Source of the DNA: an uncultured Oscillospiraceae bacterium
Lineage (GTDB): Bacteria > Bacillota > Clostridia > Oscillospirales > Oscillospiraceae
Direction of reading: 5' to 3'
Assembly: GCA_934512135.1 (NCBI GenBank)
Contig: CAKSWT010000016.1
Location: 15,208 to 79,207, forward strand
DNA length: 64,000 nucleotides
Shown here: one piece after another, positions 38,682-46,710 of the stretch
How the letters are laid out: each line of letters opens with the position of its first letter
How positions within the stretch are numbered: position 1 is the stretch's first letter
Notes under the pieces: model-generated
Told to the model about the DNA's origin: nothing
Database searches by the model: none
Seen by the model: the letters and a program-made list of their open reading frames with translations, nothing else
Program-made: the position numbers and the translations under genes

Positions 38682-39821
38682 TTATCCTCTCACTTCCAAG
38701 AGCTTCTGCTTGAGCTCTCCCTCGATGCGCCGGAGCTCCACCTCGGCCTCCTGCCGCTTCTGACGGCCCTCGGTCTGAATCTGGACCACCTCGTCCAGGG
38801 TAGAGATCAGGCTCTGGTTGGTATGCTGTAGGGTCTCGATGTCCACGATTCCCCGCTCGGACTCCTTGGCCGTCTCAATGGTGGCCATTTTCAGCATATC
38901 CGCGTTCTTCTTCAGCAGGTCATTGGTCATATCCGACACAGCCCGCTGGGCCTCCATGGCCTGCTTGGAATGGCTGATGCCCAGAGCCAGGACCATCTGG
39001 CTCTTCCACAGGGGAATAGTATTTACCAGAGAGGTCTGGATCTTCTCGGACATCAGGGTGTCGTTGTTCTGGATCATGCGGATTTGGGGGCCCATCTGAA
39101 TGGAGATCTGCCGGGTGAGCTTCAGGTCATAGAGCTTCTTTTCAAACCGGTCGCACATGGCGGCGTAGTCGTTGGCCGCCTGGGCGTCCTCGGGAAGATT
39201 GGAGGCCTTGGCCTTGTCATAAAGCGCCACCAGGGTGGTGCTCCGCTCCTCTGCCAGCTTCTTTTCTCCGGCCAGAATGTACATGGTCAGCTGCTTAAAA
39301 TAGTCCAGGTTCTTTTCATACATCTGGTCCAGCAGCGCCACGTCCTTCAGCAGCGTCACCTGATGGCCCTCCAGCTGCTCGGCGATCTTGTCCACATTGG
39401 CCTCTGCCTTGTCGTACTTGATCTTCATGTTCTGGACATTGTTGGAGGCCTTTTTAAACATGCCGAACAGGCCCTTTTTCTCCTCCTCCGGCGCAGAAAA
39501 GCCCTTGAGCTCCGCCACCAGAGAGGAGACCATATCTCCCAGCTCTCCCATGTCCTTGGTGCGCACCGCACCCAGCGTGGTCTCGGAGAAATTTGCGATA
39601 TTCTTCTGGGCCGCTGCGCCGTACTGGAGCACCAGGCCGGAATTGGTCAGGTCGATTTTCTCCGCAAAGTCCAGCACCGCCTTCTGTTCCGCCGGGGAAA
39701 GGGTGGAAAGGTCCGGGCCGGCCTCGGGAACGGGCTTCTTCTCCTCCTGGGCAGTCAGCTCCAGCTCCGGGGCGGTGGTGAGCTCAGGGGTCAGGGTCAG
39801 TTCAGGAATTTTCTCGTCCAT
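38682..39821 (-). CDS. TelA-family protein (toxic anion resistance)
   Basis: 379 residues, cytoplasmic and almost wholly helical. After an acidic Pro/Glu-rich N-terminus (about 1-40) come family blocks such as 'IPLWKSQMVLALGISHSKQA' and 'NDLLKKNADMLKMATIETAK'. TelA/YceH/YaaN proteins are associated with tellurite, nisin and cell-wall-antibiotic tolerance, with unknown mechanism. It lies 12 bases after the XpaC gene and 3 bases before the LemA-like gene. Confidence 0.92.
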   Translation of the reverse strand: MDEKIPELTLTPELTTAPELELTAQEEKKPVPEAGPDLSTLSPAEQKAVLDFAEKIDLTNSGLVLQYGAAAQKNIANFSETTLGAVRTKDMGELGDMVSSLVAELKGFSAPEEEKKGLFGMFKKASNNVQNMKIKYDKAEANVDKIAEQLEGHQVTLLKDVALLDQMYEKNLDYFKQLTMYILAGEKKLAEERSTTLVALYDKAKASNLPEDAQAANDYAAMCDRFEKKLYDLKLTRQISIQMGPQIRMIQNNDTLMSEKIQTSLVNTIPLWKSQMVLALGISHSKQAMEAQRAVSDMTNDLLKKNADMLKMATIETAKESERGIVDIETLQHTNQSLISTLDEVVQIQTEGRQKRQEAEVELRRIEGELKQKLLEVRG

Positions 39822-39833
39822 GATTCTCTCTCC

Positions 39834-40484
39834 TTATCCATTGATATCAAATTTCTGTGATTCTGCCAGCAGGCCCTCGGACTCCATCATCCGCTGCATC
39901 ACCTGGATGTCTGCGGTGACGTCCATGGCCTGATTTTCATAGAGATTGTCCAGCTGCTTTTGGAATGCCGTCTCCACCTTGGCCAGCATATCCTGGATTT
40001 TTTCCATGGTGGAGGTGATATTCTCCCCCTGGGCCTGCTGCCGCTCCAGCGCGCGGTACCGCTGAAGGAGGCTGACGGTGGTGGGCAGGTAGTAGTTCAG
40101 GAACTTTCGGGTCTGCCCCAGTCGGGACGGATCCTCCTCCAGCGCCTGAAAAATCTTTCCGCCCAGCGTCTCCAGGGCCTCCACCTGCTGCCGCAGAGCG
40201 GGGCTCTGGGTCCCCAGGGTGTGAAGCTGCTCCAGCTGTCCCCTGCCCTTTTCAATGAGGGCATCCACCTCCGGGTCGCCGGAGTCCGGCGGAGCCTGGG
40301 GCAGCTCCACCTCCTCCACGGTTCCCGGGAAGAAGCGCTTCATCAGGAAATAGCCCCCCAAGGTAATGACACCGTAGAGCAGATAATGCCAGAGCTGGTA
40401 CATGGGAAGAAGCAGGCAGCACAGCAGCCAGATCCCCCCGGCGGTGTAAATAGGAATTACAGATGGATGGCGTATATTTTTCAA
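39834..40484 (-). CDS. XpaC-family membrane protein
   Basis: 216 residues with two N-terminal membrane helices (about 12-47) and a helical cytoplasmic part containing 'FLNYYLPTTVSLLQRYRALE', the family's central motif. XpaC proteins (named for 5-bromo-4-chloroindolyl phosphate hydrolysis) are the regular partners of TelA. The start is a TTG with GAAGGTG at 7-8 bases. First gene of the leftward module, with its own consensus promoter. Confidence 0.9.
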   Translation of the reverse strand: MKNIRHPSVIPIYTAGGIWLLCCLLLPMYQLWHYLLYGVITLGGYFLMKRFFPGTVEEVELPQAPPDSGDPEVDALIEKGRGQLEQLHTLGTQSPALRQQVEALETLGGKIFQALEEDPSRLGQTRKFLNYYLPTTVSLLQRYRALERQQAQGENITSTMEKIQDMLAKVETAFQKQLDNLYENQAMDVTADIQVMQRMMESEGLLAESQKFDING

Positions 40485-40507
40485 TTTAATTCACCTTCTA
40501 TGGGTTC

Positions 40508-40536
40508 ATTTTACCGCATCCCGCTTTTCCTGTCAA
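40508..40536 (-). promoter_or_regulatory. Promoter of XpaC-TelA module
   Basis: Minus strand consensus TTGACA, 17-base spacer, TAAAAT, 24 bases before the TTG start. Confidence 0.8.
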
Positions 40537-40552
40537 GAATTATCGGCGGCAG

Positions 40553-40581
40553 TTGACACCCCTGACATTTCATATTATACT
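40553..40581 (+). promoter_or_regulatory. Promoter of threonine ammonia-lyase operon
   Basis: Consensus TTGACA, 17-base spacer, TATACT, back-to-back with the XpaC promoter (16 bases between the two -35 boxes). The leader of about 115 bases shows no T-box. Confidence 0.85.
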
Positions 40582-40704
40582 GATTATTATAATTCTTCCG
40601 GCAGGAGATTTCCATCCATTTTTCTTGGATTTACATTTTATTTACCACTTCGCGCCCCAGGCGCCGGCGACCGGGAGAAATTCAAGCAAAGAAGGGATTC
40701 CACC

Positions 40705-41925
40705 ATGATGACACTAAACGAATTTCGGCAGGCGAGAGATCTTCTGTCCGGAATCCTGTCCAACACCGACCTGGTCTACAGCCCCCATTTCTCCGCGGGC
40801 TGCGGCGGCCAGGTGTATTTAAAGCCGGAAAATATGCAGCTCACCGGAGCCTATAAGGTCCGGGGCGCCTGCTTCAAGGTCTCCACCCTCACCGACGAGG
40901 AAAAAGCCCGGGGTCTGGTCACGGCCTCCGCCGGAAACCACGCCCAAGGGGTGGCCTTTGCCGCCCAGCGGGCCGGCGTCCCCGCCACCATTGTCATGCC
41001 CACCACCACCCCCCTGGTGAAGGTCAACAACACCAAGGCCTACGGCGCCAACGTGGTCATTCACGGGGACTGCTTTGACGAGGCCGCCGCAGAGGCTGCG
41101 CGGCTCTCTCAGGAGGAGGGGCTGACCTATGTCCACCCCTTTAACGACCTGACCGTAGCCACTGGTCAGGGCACCATTGCCTACGAGATTTTCAAGGATC
41201 TCCCCGACGTGGACATGATCCTGGTGCCCATCGGCGGCGGCGGACTGGCTGCCGGCGTTTCCACCCTGGCAAAGCTCCTCAACCCCAACGTAAAGGTCAT
41301 CGGCGTGGAGCCGGAGGGCGCCGCCTCTATGAAAGCCGCCTTGGCTGCCGGTCATCCGGTGACGCTGCCCGCAGTGAACACCATTGCCGACGGCGTAGCC
41401 GTCAAAACCGTCGGGGACCAGGTGTTCCCCTATGTCCAGGCCAATCTGGACGGCATTGTCACCATCAGCGACGACGAGCTGGTGGAGACCTTCCTGGACA
41501 TGATGGAGAAGCACAAAATGGTGGTGGAGAACTCCGGTCTGCTCACCGTGGCGGCGCTCCAGCACATCGACTGCAAGGGCAAGTTTGTGGTGCCCATTCT
41601 CAGCGGCGGCAACATGGACGTAATCACCATGAGCAGCCTCATCCAGCACGGACTGATTCACCGGGGCCGGGTCTTTACCTTCTCGGTGATGCTGCCGGAC
41701 CGTCCCGGAGAGCTGCTCCGGGTGGCTCAGATTGTGGCGGAACAGCAGGGCAACATCATCAAGCTGGAGCACAATCAGTTTGTCTCCATCAACCGTCAGG
41801 CGGAGGTGGAGCTCCGGGTGACCCTGGAGGCCTTTGGCCACAGCCACAAGCAGGCCATTGTCCAGGCTCTGGAGGACCAGGGCTATTCCGTTCAAATTGT
41901 CCCGGCCACTGCCACATTCGGGTAA
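40705..41925 (+). CDS. Threonine ammonia-lyase with C-terminal ACT-like domain
   Basis: 406 residues. PLP enzyme deaminating threonine to 2-oxobutyrate. The PLP lysine lies in 'GAYKVRGA' (Lys51), the phosphate-binding loop is 'GGGGLAAG', and an ACT-type regulatory domain occupies about 330-406 ('SVMLPDRPGELLRVAQIVAE'). The single short regulatory domain fits the TdcB/IlvA2 type better than the long biosynthetic IlvA. No other isoleucine genes are nearby and the next gene is rpe, so the metabolic role (anabolic or catabolic) is open. Confidence 0.93.
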   Translation: MMTLNEFRQARDLLSGILSNTDLVYSPHFSAGCGGQVYLKPENMQLTGAYKVRGACFKVSTLTDEEKARGLVTASAGNHAQGVAFAAQRAGVPATIVMPTTTPLVKVNNTKAYGANVVIHGDCFDEAAAEAARLSQEEGLTYVHPFNDLTVATGQGTIAYEIFKDLPDVDMILVPIGGGGLAAGVSTLAKLLNPNVKVIGVEPEGAASMKAALAAGHPVTLPAVNTIADGVAVKTVGDQVFPYVQANLDGIVTISDDELVETFLDMMEKHKMVVENSGLLTVAALQHIDCKGKFVVPILSGGNMDVITMSSLIQHGLIHRGRVFTFSVMLPDRPGELLRVAQIVAEQQGNIIKLEHNQFVSINRQAEVELRVTLEAFGHSHKQAIVQALEDQGYSVQIVPATATFG

Positions 41926-41940
41926 AACAGGAGGAACATT

Positions 41941-42597
41941 ATGGCAAAAGTTGCACCATCTATCCTTTCGGCTGACTTTGTCAACCTGGAACGGGATATT
42001 CACCATATCGCCCAGTGCGGGGCGGATTACGTCCACATCGACGTAATGGACGGCATTTTCGTCCCCAACATCACCATCGGCATCCCCGTGGTGTCCGCCA
42101 TCCGAAAGATCACCCACCTGCCCCTGGACGTCCATCTGATGATCGACCGTCCCCTGCGGTATGTGGACCAATTCTGCGACGCCGGGGCAGACATTCTCAC
42201 CATCCATGTGGAGGCGGACACCCAGGAGCACAACCTGGAGGCCCTTCGCCGGATCCGCCAAAAGGGCGTCCGGGCCGCCGTATCCATCAAGCCCGGAACC
42301 CCCGCCTCCGCGGTGGACCCCTATGTGGATCTGGTGGACATGATTCTGGTGATGACCGTGGAGCCGGGCTTCGGCGGTCAGAAGTTTATGGAGGACATGA
42401 TGCCCAAGGTCCGTGCCCTTCGGAAGATCATCGACGTGCGCATTCCCGGCGTGGAGCTGGAGGTGGACGGCGGCGTAAACCTGGAAACCGCAAAAACCTG
42501 CGTTGAGTCCGGGGCCAATGTGCTGGTGGCCGGATCCGCCCTGTTCCGGGCGCCGGATACGGCGGAATTCATCCACAGCATCCAGACCACCGTCTGA
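41941..42597 (+). CDS. rpe: Ribulose-phosphate 3-epimerase
   Basis: 218-residue TIM barrel converting ribulose-5-phosphate to xylulose-5-phosphate. 'PSILSADFVNLERDI', 'HIDVMDGIFVPNITIG' and 'MTVEPGFGGQKF' carry the metal and catalytic residues. AGGAGG precedes the ATG. It follows the threonine lyase by 15 bases and ends at a terminator. Rpe is more often found with rsgA and the PASTA kinase, so this placement is a rearrangement. Confidence 0.97.
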   Translation: MAKVAPSILSADFVNLERDIHHIAQCGADYVHIDVMDGIFVPNITIGIPVVSAIRKITHLPLDVHLMIDRPLRYVDQFCDAGADILTIHVEADTQEHNLEALRRIRQKGVRAAVSIKPGTPASAVDPYVDLVDMILVMTVEPGFGGQKFMEDMMPKVRALRKIIDVRIPGVELEVDGGVNLETAKTCVESGANVLVAGSALFRAPDTAEFIHSIQTTV

Positions 42598-42640
42598 GAC
42601 GACCAAATAATCTGGAAGGCTCTTCCGACATAGGAATTGA

Positions 42641-42668
42641 CGTCCAGCCCTCCGGGCTGGGCGTTTTT
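42641..42668 (+). terminator. Terminator after rpe
   Basis: CGTCCAGCCC, TCC loop, GGGCTGGGCG stem followed by TTTTT. Confidence 0.88.
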
Positions 42669-42724
42669 GTCCCATTCCCGTTTTAGTTTCGAAATTTTTT
42701 GTTACACTTTTTTCATTTTTAGAC

Positions 42725-42753
42725 TGTTCAAATCCCAGAACCTGTGTTATAAT
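42725..42753 (+). promoter_or_regulatory. Promoter of Pro/Thr-rich lipoprotein gene
   Basis: Consensus TATAAT with a weak TGTTCA 17 bases upstream. Confidence 0.5.
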
Positions 42754-42798
42754 CTCATCAACACATGATGACATCACGACTGGAAAGGAGCGGTCTCT

Positions 42799-43425
42799 AT
42801 GACCAAACGTCGTTTCTCCATTCTCTTTCTTGCGGCGGTGACCCTGCTCAGCCTCTGCGCCTGCGGCCGCACCACCCTGGATTCCTCCGCCCCCGAGGGC
42901 CTTCAGACCTTCGGCGCACAGGTGAATCCCTCGGCGCAGCCCTCCACCGGCCAGACGGTCAACGGCGTCCCCGTGACCCCCGGTGCATCCAACAACCCCT
43001 CCGGCGGCGGCACCATTATCGAGGACAACGCCCAGAGCTCCGGACAGCCCACCTCCTCTCCCAGTGGTAACGGAAACGGCGGTGGAAACGGCGGCGGAAA
43101 CGGCGGCGGCAGCTCCACCACCCCCACGCCCACCAAGACGCCAACCCCCAGCACTTCCCCCACGCCTACGCCTTATTCCAGCCCCGCCATCTCCCCTCCG
43201 GCTCCGGCTTCCACCGCCTCCCCGGATGAGGCCGAGGCCTATATTGGAAAGCCCCTGTCCGATTTGATTGCCGACCTGGGCTATCCCATTCGCTCGGACT
43301 ATGAGGACATCGACGAGGATGACCCCTCTGCCGGGAAAATCGGCACCCTGTATTTCGACGGCTTTACTGTCACCACCAAGCGGGACAGCACCGGGGAATA
43401 CATCACCGAGGTTACACGGAATTGA
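42799..43425 (+). CDS. Pro/Thr/Ser/Gly-rich lipoprotein
   Basis: 208 residues. Signal peptide with lipobox (Cys22 in 'LCAC'), then a long disordered region with (GGGN) repeats followed by a Thr-Pro/Ser-Pro stretch ('TPTPTKTPTPSTSPTPTP'), then a small acidic C-terminal domain of about 65 residues starting 'EAEAYIGKPLSDLIADLGYP'. That segment resembles small BLIP/SmpA-like repeats that begin 'GKxxxDLI..LGxP', but the match is too short to name. AAAGGAG before the ATG. Probably a surface lipoprotein presenting its C-terminal domain on a flexible stalk. Confidence 0.85.
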   Translation: MTKRRFSILFLAAVTLLSLCACGRTTLDSSAPEGLQTFGAQVNPSAQPSTGQTVNGVPVTPGASNNPSGGGTIIEDNAQSSGQPTSSPSGNGNGGGNGGGNGGGSSTTPTPTKTPTPSTSPTPTPYSSPAISPPAPASTASPDEAEAYIGKPLSDLIADLGYPIRSDYEDIDEDDPSAGKIGTLYFDGFTVTTKRDSTGEYITEVTRN

Positions 43426-43433
43426 CCTGCATC

Positions 43434-43467
43434 GAAAAAGCTGTGCCCATTTGGACACAGCTTTTTC
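43434..43467 (+). terminator. Terminator after lipoprotein gene
   Basis: Stem AAAAAGCTGTG/CACAGCTTTTT, ten-base loop, T-run. Confidence 0.9.
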
Positions 43468-43520
43468 CTATTCAGAATACATACGGTTGAAAAACGAATC
43501 AAATCGCCCCCATTCACTTC

Positions 43521-43549
43521 TTGCCATTTGCGGAATAAGAATGTATACT
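43521..43549 (+). promoter_or_regulatory. Promoter of GGP-repeat protein gene
   Basis: TTGCCA, 17-base spacer, TATACT. The short leader holds two hairpins, one of them TTCGGCC/GGCCGAA (43578-43594), which may protect the mRNA 5' end. Confidence 0.75.
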
Positions 43550-43618
43550 TATTACTGTTAGAAGTCAAACTGGCTTCTTCGGCCTTTGGCCGAATCTATA
43601 ATGCAAAGGAGAATATTC

Positions 43619-45493
43619 ATGAAAACCTTTACAGCTCCTGAGGGCAAGCTGGTCACCGTTCTGGTGGACGGCGTTGAGGTTTCCTATGTGCCGGGACAGG
43701 AATATCCCGACAATGCGGAATTCGTCGTCACCTCCCCCATGACCAATCAGCCCGCCAGCTTCGATAAGCGCGGCATCGAGCCTTACCGTGCCGCCGTTAT
43801 GGTCAACGAGCAGGGTGTGGATGAGGCCAACTCCGTGAAGGGCGCCATCCAGGGCGGCACCGTCACTGCCGATGGTATGGACGGGGTAGAGATTCACTCC
43901 ACCTCCGACGACTTCTCTGCCGTGGTCTCCGTCGGCGGCAAGTACACCATCAAGAATTCCGTACTGAACTTTGACACCAAGTCCGACGGCAAGCACGTCT
44001 GCGACTTCTCCGGCTACGGCTCCGTTCTGGCAGGCTTCCAGGGCGCACAGCTCACCGTGGAGAAGACCCAGATCAACTCCGTGGGCGTGGCAAAGCCCGC
44101 ACTTTTCTGCGACGACCGTTCCGAGTGCCTGTTTAAGGACTGCAACGTCACCGTCCGGGGTGGCAGACTCTATGACGGCTATGTGAACTCCGCCAACCAG
44201 AAGACCATGGTGGCGCCCCCCTGGGTGCTGGGCATCGGCGGCAACGCCCGGGGCATCAACCTGGAAGGTGACCGGGGCACCGCTTACGTTGTGGACACCT
44301 GCTTCAAGGCCAACCAGTGGGGTGTGCTCTCCACCGACGCCGGCCAGAACATGCACCTGTATGTGGCGGACTCCGACATGATCCTTCTGGGCGAGAACGT
44401 CCCCTTCTCCGACACCAAGGACCCCTATTCCACCAAGTATGGCTCCGGCTACGGCTCTTACATCATCGGCAACGCCTATGAGGAGTTCTCCGGCGTAGAC
44501 ATCAAGGTCGGCACCCACGGCGCCGTTCTCCGCGGCGGCACCGCTGTCTACAAGTCCTCCAAGGGCACCATCAAGTTCGTCTCTCCCATCACCGGCGAGA
44601 CGGTCTATGAGGCACCCGGCAAGGGCCGCATCACCCGCATCGACTGCGAATTCGGCATCATGGCCCACGGCGACGGAAAGATCGTCTTTACCGAGGGCAC
44701 CGAGGTCAACGCAAATAACGCTGTGTTCCTGCTGAAGTCCGGCGGCGTCACCTGTGACGTAGAGGACGGCGCCAAGCTGAACTCCGGCAACGGCGTCATT
44801 CTCCAGATGATGGACGACGACGACAACCTGGTCGGCGCCAAGATGACCGACGCAGGCCCCATGTTCAACACCGAGTTCAACGAGTTGCCCGGCTGGCCCT
44901 CCGAGAACGGTCAGATCACCTCCAAGATGCCCGCTCCCAGCTTTGATCCCATGGCTGGCGGTCCCGGTGGCCCCGGCGGTCCTGGTGGTCCCGGTGGCCC
45001 CGGTGGTCCTGGCGGCCCTGGTGGTCCTGGCGGCCCTGGTGGTCCTGGCGGTCCTGGTGGTCCCGGTGGCCCCGGCGGGATGGCAATGGCCAAGCCCGAC
45101 ACCTTCCTGAACGCCACCAACGTCACCCTGAACGGCAACGTCTACAACGGTACCGGCTACTATGGCCAGAAGCCCAAGCCCCTGTTTGTAACCCTGGGCA
45201 AGGGCGCAGTGCTCAACGGCGCAGTTTCCGCCACTGAGACCCGTCACATCGACGAGAACGGCAACCAGAACACCCACTTCACCATCAAGGAGTTCTACCA
45301 CCTGGCCCATGTGGAGAACCGCAACTTCTTCAACGGCGACAACACCGTAGAGGTCACGCTGAAGGACGGTGCTGTCTGGAACGTCACCGCTCCCGGCATC
45401 ATCAACAAGCTCACCGTGGGCGAGGGCTGCACCCTCAACGGCACGGTCACCGAGAATGCCGACGGCACGCTCACCGTTGCCCCCAAGGCGTAA
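43619..45493 (+). CDS. Large probable beta-helix protein with (Gly-Gly-Pro)13 linker, unknown function
   Basis: 624 residues with no signal peptide, lipobox or membrane segment, so it appears cytoplasmic unless exported by a non-Sec route. Residues 1-440 consist of short strands with periodic Gly, Asn, Asp and hydrophobic positions ('GGKYTIKNSVLNFDTKSDGK', 'GKGRITRIDCEFGIMAHGDG'), typical of right-handed beta-helices. Residues 447-487 are 13 perfect GGP triplets plus GG. The last 135 residues return to beta-helix style ('NATNVTLNGNVYNGTGYYGQ', 'LTVGEGCTLNGTVTENADGT'). Codon choice is strongly biased (AAG, ATC, GGC, CTG), and AAAGGAGA lies 6 bases before the ATG, which points to high expression. 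It is a single-gene unit between terminators. I cannot assign a named family. Confidence 0.9.
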   Translation: MKTFTAPEGKLVTVLVDGVEVSYVPGQEYPDNAEFVVTSPMTNQPASFDKRGIEPYRAAVMVNEQGVDEANSVKGAIQGGTVTADGMDGVEIHSTSDDFSAVVSVGGKYTIKNSVLNFDTKSDGKHVCDFSGYGSVLAGFQGAQLTVEKTQINSVGVAKPALFCDDRSECLFKDCNVTVRGGRLYDGYVNSANQKTMVAPPWVLGIGGNARGINLEGDRGTAYVVDTCFKANQWGVLSTDAGQNMHLYVADSDMILLGENVPFSDTKDPYSTKYGSGYGSYIIGNAYEEFSGVDIKVGTHGAVLRGGTAVYKSSKGTIKFVSPITGETVYEAPGKGRITRIDCEFGIMAHGDGKIVFTEGTEVNANNAVFLLKSGGVTCDVEDGAKLNSGNGVILQMMDDDDNLVGAKMTDAGPMFNTEFNELPGWPSENGQITSKMPAPSFDPMAGGPGGPGGPGGPGGPGGPGGPGGPGGPGGPGGPGGPGGPGGMAMAKPDTFLNATNVTLNGNVYNGTGYYGQKPKPLFVTLGKGAVLNGAVSATETRHIDENGNQNTHFTIKEFYHLAHVENRNFFNGDNTVEVTLKDGAVWNVTAPGIINKLTVGEGCTLNGTVTENADGTLTVAPKA

Positions 45494-45513
45494 ATCATTT
45501 CTAAGTCATTTCC

Positions 45514-45544
45514 AAGACCCGGCAGCCTCCCGCTGCCGGGTCTT
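45514..45544 (+). terminator. Terminator after GGP-repeat gene
   Basis: Perfect 13-bp stem AAGACCCGGCAGC/GCTGCCGGGTCTT with a five-base loop. The T-rich part is within the stem end. Confidence 0.78.
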
Positions 45545-45563
45545 GAGCCTATCGAAAGGGACT

Positions 45564-45605
45564 GCAACCGGGTGGAGCGATGCTCTACGTTTTTTCATCG
45601 GTTGC
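45564..45605 (+). terminator. Second hairpin with T-run after GGP-repeat gene
   Basis: A 7-bp stem GTGGAGC/GCTCTAC is followed by G and six T, all enclosed by outer arms GCAACCG/CGGTTGC. The inner stem plus T-run forms a terminator, and the outer pairing would be an alternative fold. The rest of the 200-base gap to 45694 shows nothing else clear. Confidence 0.55.
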
Positions 45606-45693
45606 TGCACTTCACTTGACAATCCAGGAAACTTTTTGCGCAAACCTGCGTCTAATCCAGTAGAACCACACTTCAAAAAAAGGAGGAATCCCC

Positions 45694-46710
45694 ATGAAAA
45701 AGAGCGTTCCTTGTATCAGTCTGCTTTTGATTTTGTCTCTGCTTCTTTCCGGCTGCGGCGCCTCTGCGAGCAAGGCCGCGGCGGATGCCCCCATGAACAT
45801 GGCCCTGGGCGGCGGCGACTATGATATGGCGGCCCCCCAGGAGGAGGACGCTATATGGGACACGGAAGCCGAGTATCCCATGGAGCCGAAATCGGAGCCA
45901 AACCCGGAACCATCGTCCGGAGCCGGGCTGCTGGCAGGCACAGGCCTCTCCGGCAGTGATCTGGCGGAGAAAATCATCTATTCCGCCTCTGCGGACCTGG
46001 AAACCCTGGATTTCGACGCCAGTGTCCAGACCCTCTATGACCTGATGGACCAGTATGGGGCTTTCCTGGAGAATTCTTCTCTCCATGACAGCCAGCTGCT
46101 CTACGACGACGGCTACCGCAGTGGCAGCTTCACCCTCCGTGTCCCCCAGGCGCACTACGCCGACCTTACCGGAGCTCTGGACCAGGTGGGCCATGTGATT
46201 TATCTTGGCAGCTTTGCCGACAATATCACCGCCCAGTACACCGACACGCAGTCCCGGCTGGCTGCCTATGAGACCGAGGAGCAGCGGCTGCTGGAGATTA
46301 TGGCCCAGGCGGAGACCGTCGAGGACCTGATTTCCCTGGAAAGCCGGCTCAGTGAGATCCGCTATCAAAAGGAATCTCTCACCTCCCAGCTTCAGAACTG
46401 GGACAATCAGGTTTCCTACAGCACCGTCACCCTGAGCCTCCAGGAGGTTCGGGACCTGACCCCGGAGCCTGAGGAGGAGCGCACCTACTGGCAGCAGGTG
46501 GGCGACGGCTTCCTGGCCACAATCCACTGGATGGGCCGGGCAGGCAAGACCCTGTTCCGGGTATTTGTGGCGGCACTGCCCATTCTTCTGCCCCTGGCTG
46601 TGATTGTTCTGGTGGTGGTGCTTCTGTGCCTGCGGAAAAAGCGGCAGACCAAGCGGCGGCAGGCCGAAGCCCGGTCTGCGAAGTCTCCCGATGGGGGCAG
46701 TGACACATAA
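45694..46710 (+). CDS. DUF4349 lipoprotein
   Basis: 338 residues: signal peptide with lipobox 'LLSGC' (Cys about residue 21), a disordered linker (about 22-90), then the DUF4349 region with paired beta-strand and coiled-coil parts ('TAQYTDTQSRLAAYETEEQR', 'LSEIRYQKESLTSQLQNWDN') and a C-terminal membrane helix (about 285-308) with a basic tail. It is thus anchored at both ends. DUF4349 proteins are common in Firmicutes and unexplained. AAAGGAGG precedes the ATG. The stop directly abuts the next gene. Confidence 0.92.
   Translation: MKKSVPCISLLLILSLLLSGCGASASKAAADAPMNMALGGGDYDMAAPQEEDAIWDTEAEYPMEPKSEPNPEPSSGAGLLAGTGLSGSDLAEKIIYSASADLETLDFDASVQTLYDLMDQYGAFLENSSLHDSQLLYDDGYRSGSFTLRVPQAHYADLTGALDQVGHVIYLGSFADNITAQYTDTQSRLAAYETEEQRLLEIMAQAETVEDLISLESRLSEIRYQKESLTSQLQNWDNQVSYSTVTLSLQEVRDLTPEPEEERTYWQQVGDGFLATIHWMGRAGKTLFRVFVAALPILLPLAVIVLVVVLLCLRKKRQTKRRQAEARSAKSPDGGSDT

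Noticed and set aside
40582..40704. Possible T-box or amino-acid riboswitch upstream of threonine ammonia-lyase
   Set aside because: No T-box consensus, specifier loop or terminator/antiterminator pair could be found in the leader.
40819..43458. An 879-codon minus-strand open frame over the threonine lyase, rpe and lipoprotein genes
   Set aside because: The plus-strand genes have clear families, promoters and terminators. The antisense frame crosses two terminators and has no recognisable domain.
44951..45082. Short tandem DNA repeats considered as a CRISPR array or minisatellite locus
   Set aside because: The repeats are nine-base units without spacers, in frame inside a gene, and encode a perfect amino-acid repeat.
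43565..45310. A 581-codon open frame on the minus strand across the GGP-repeat gene
   Set aside because: It is the antisense shadow of a GC-rich biased gene. It lacks a ribosome site, and its Thr/Gly/Ala repeats are the complement of the GGP tract.
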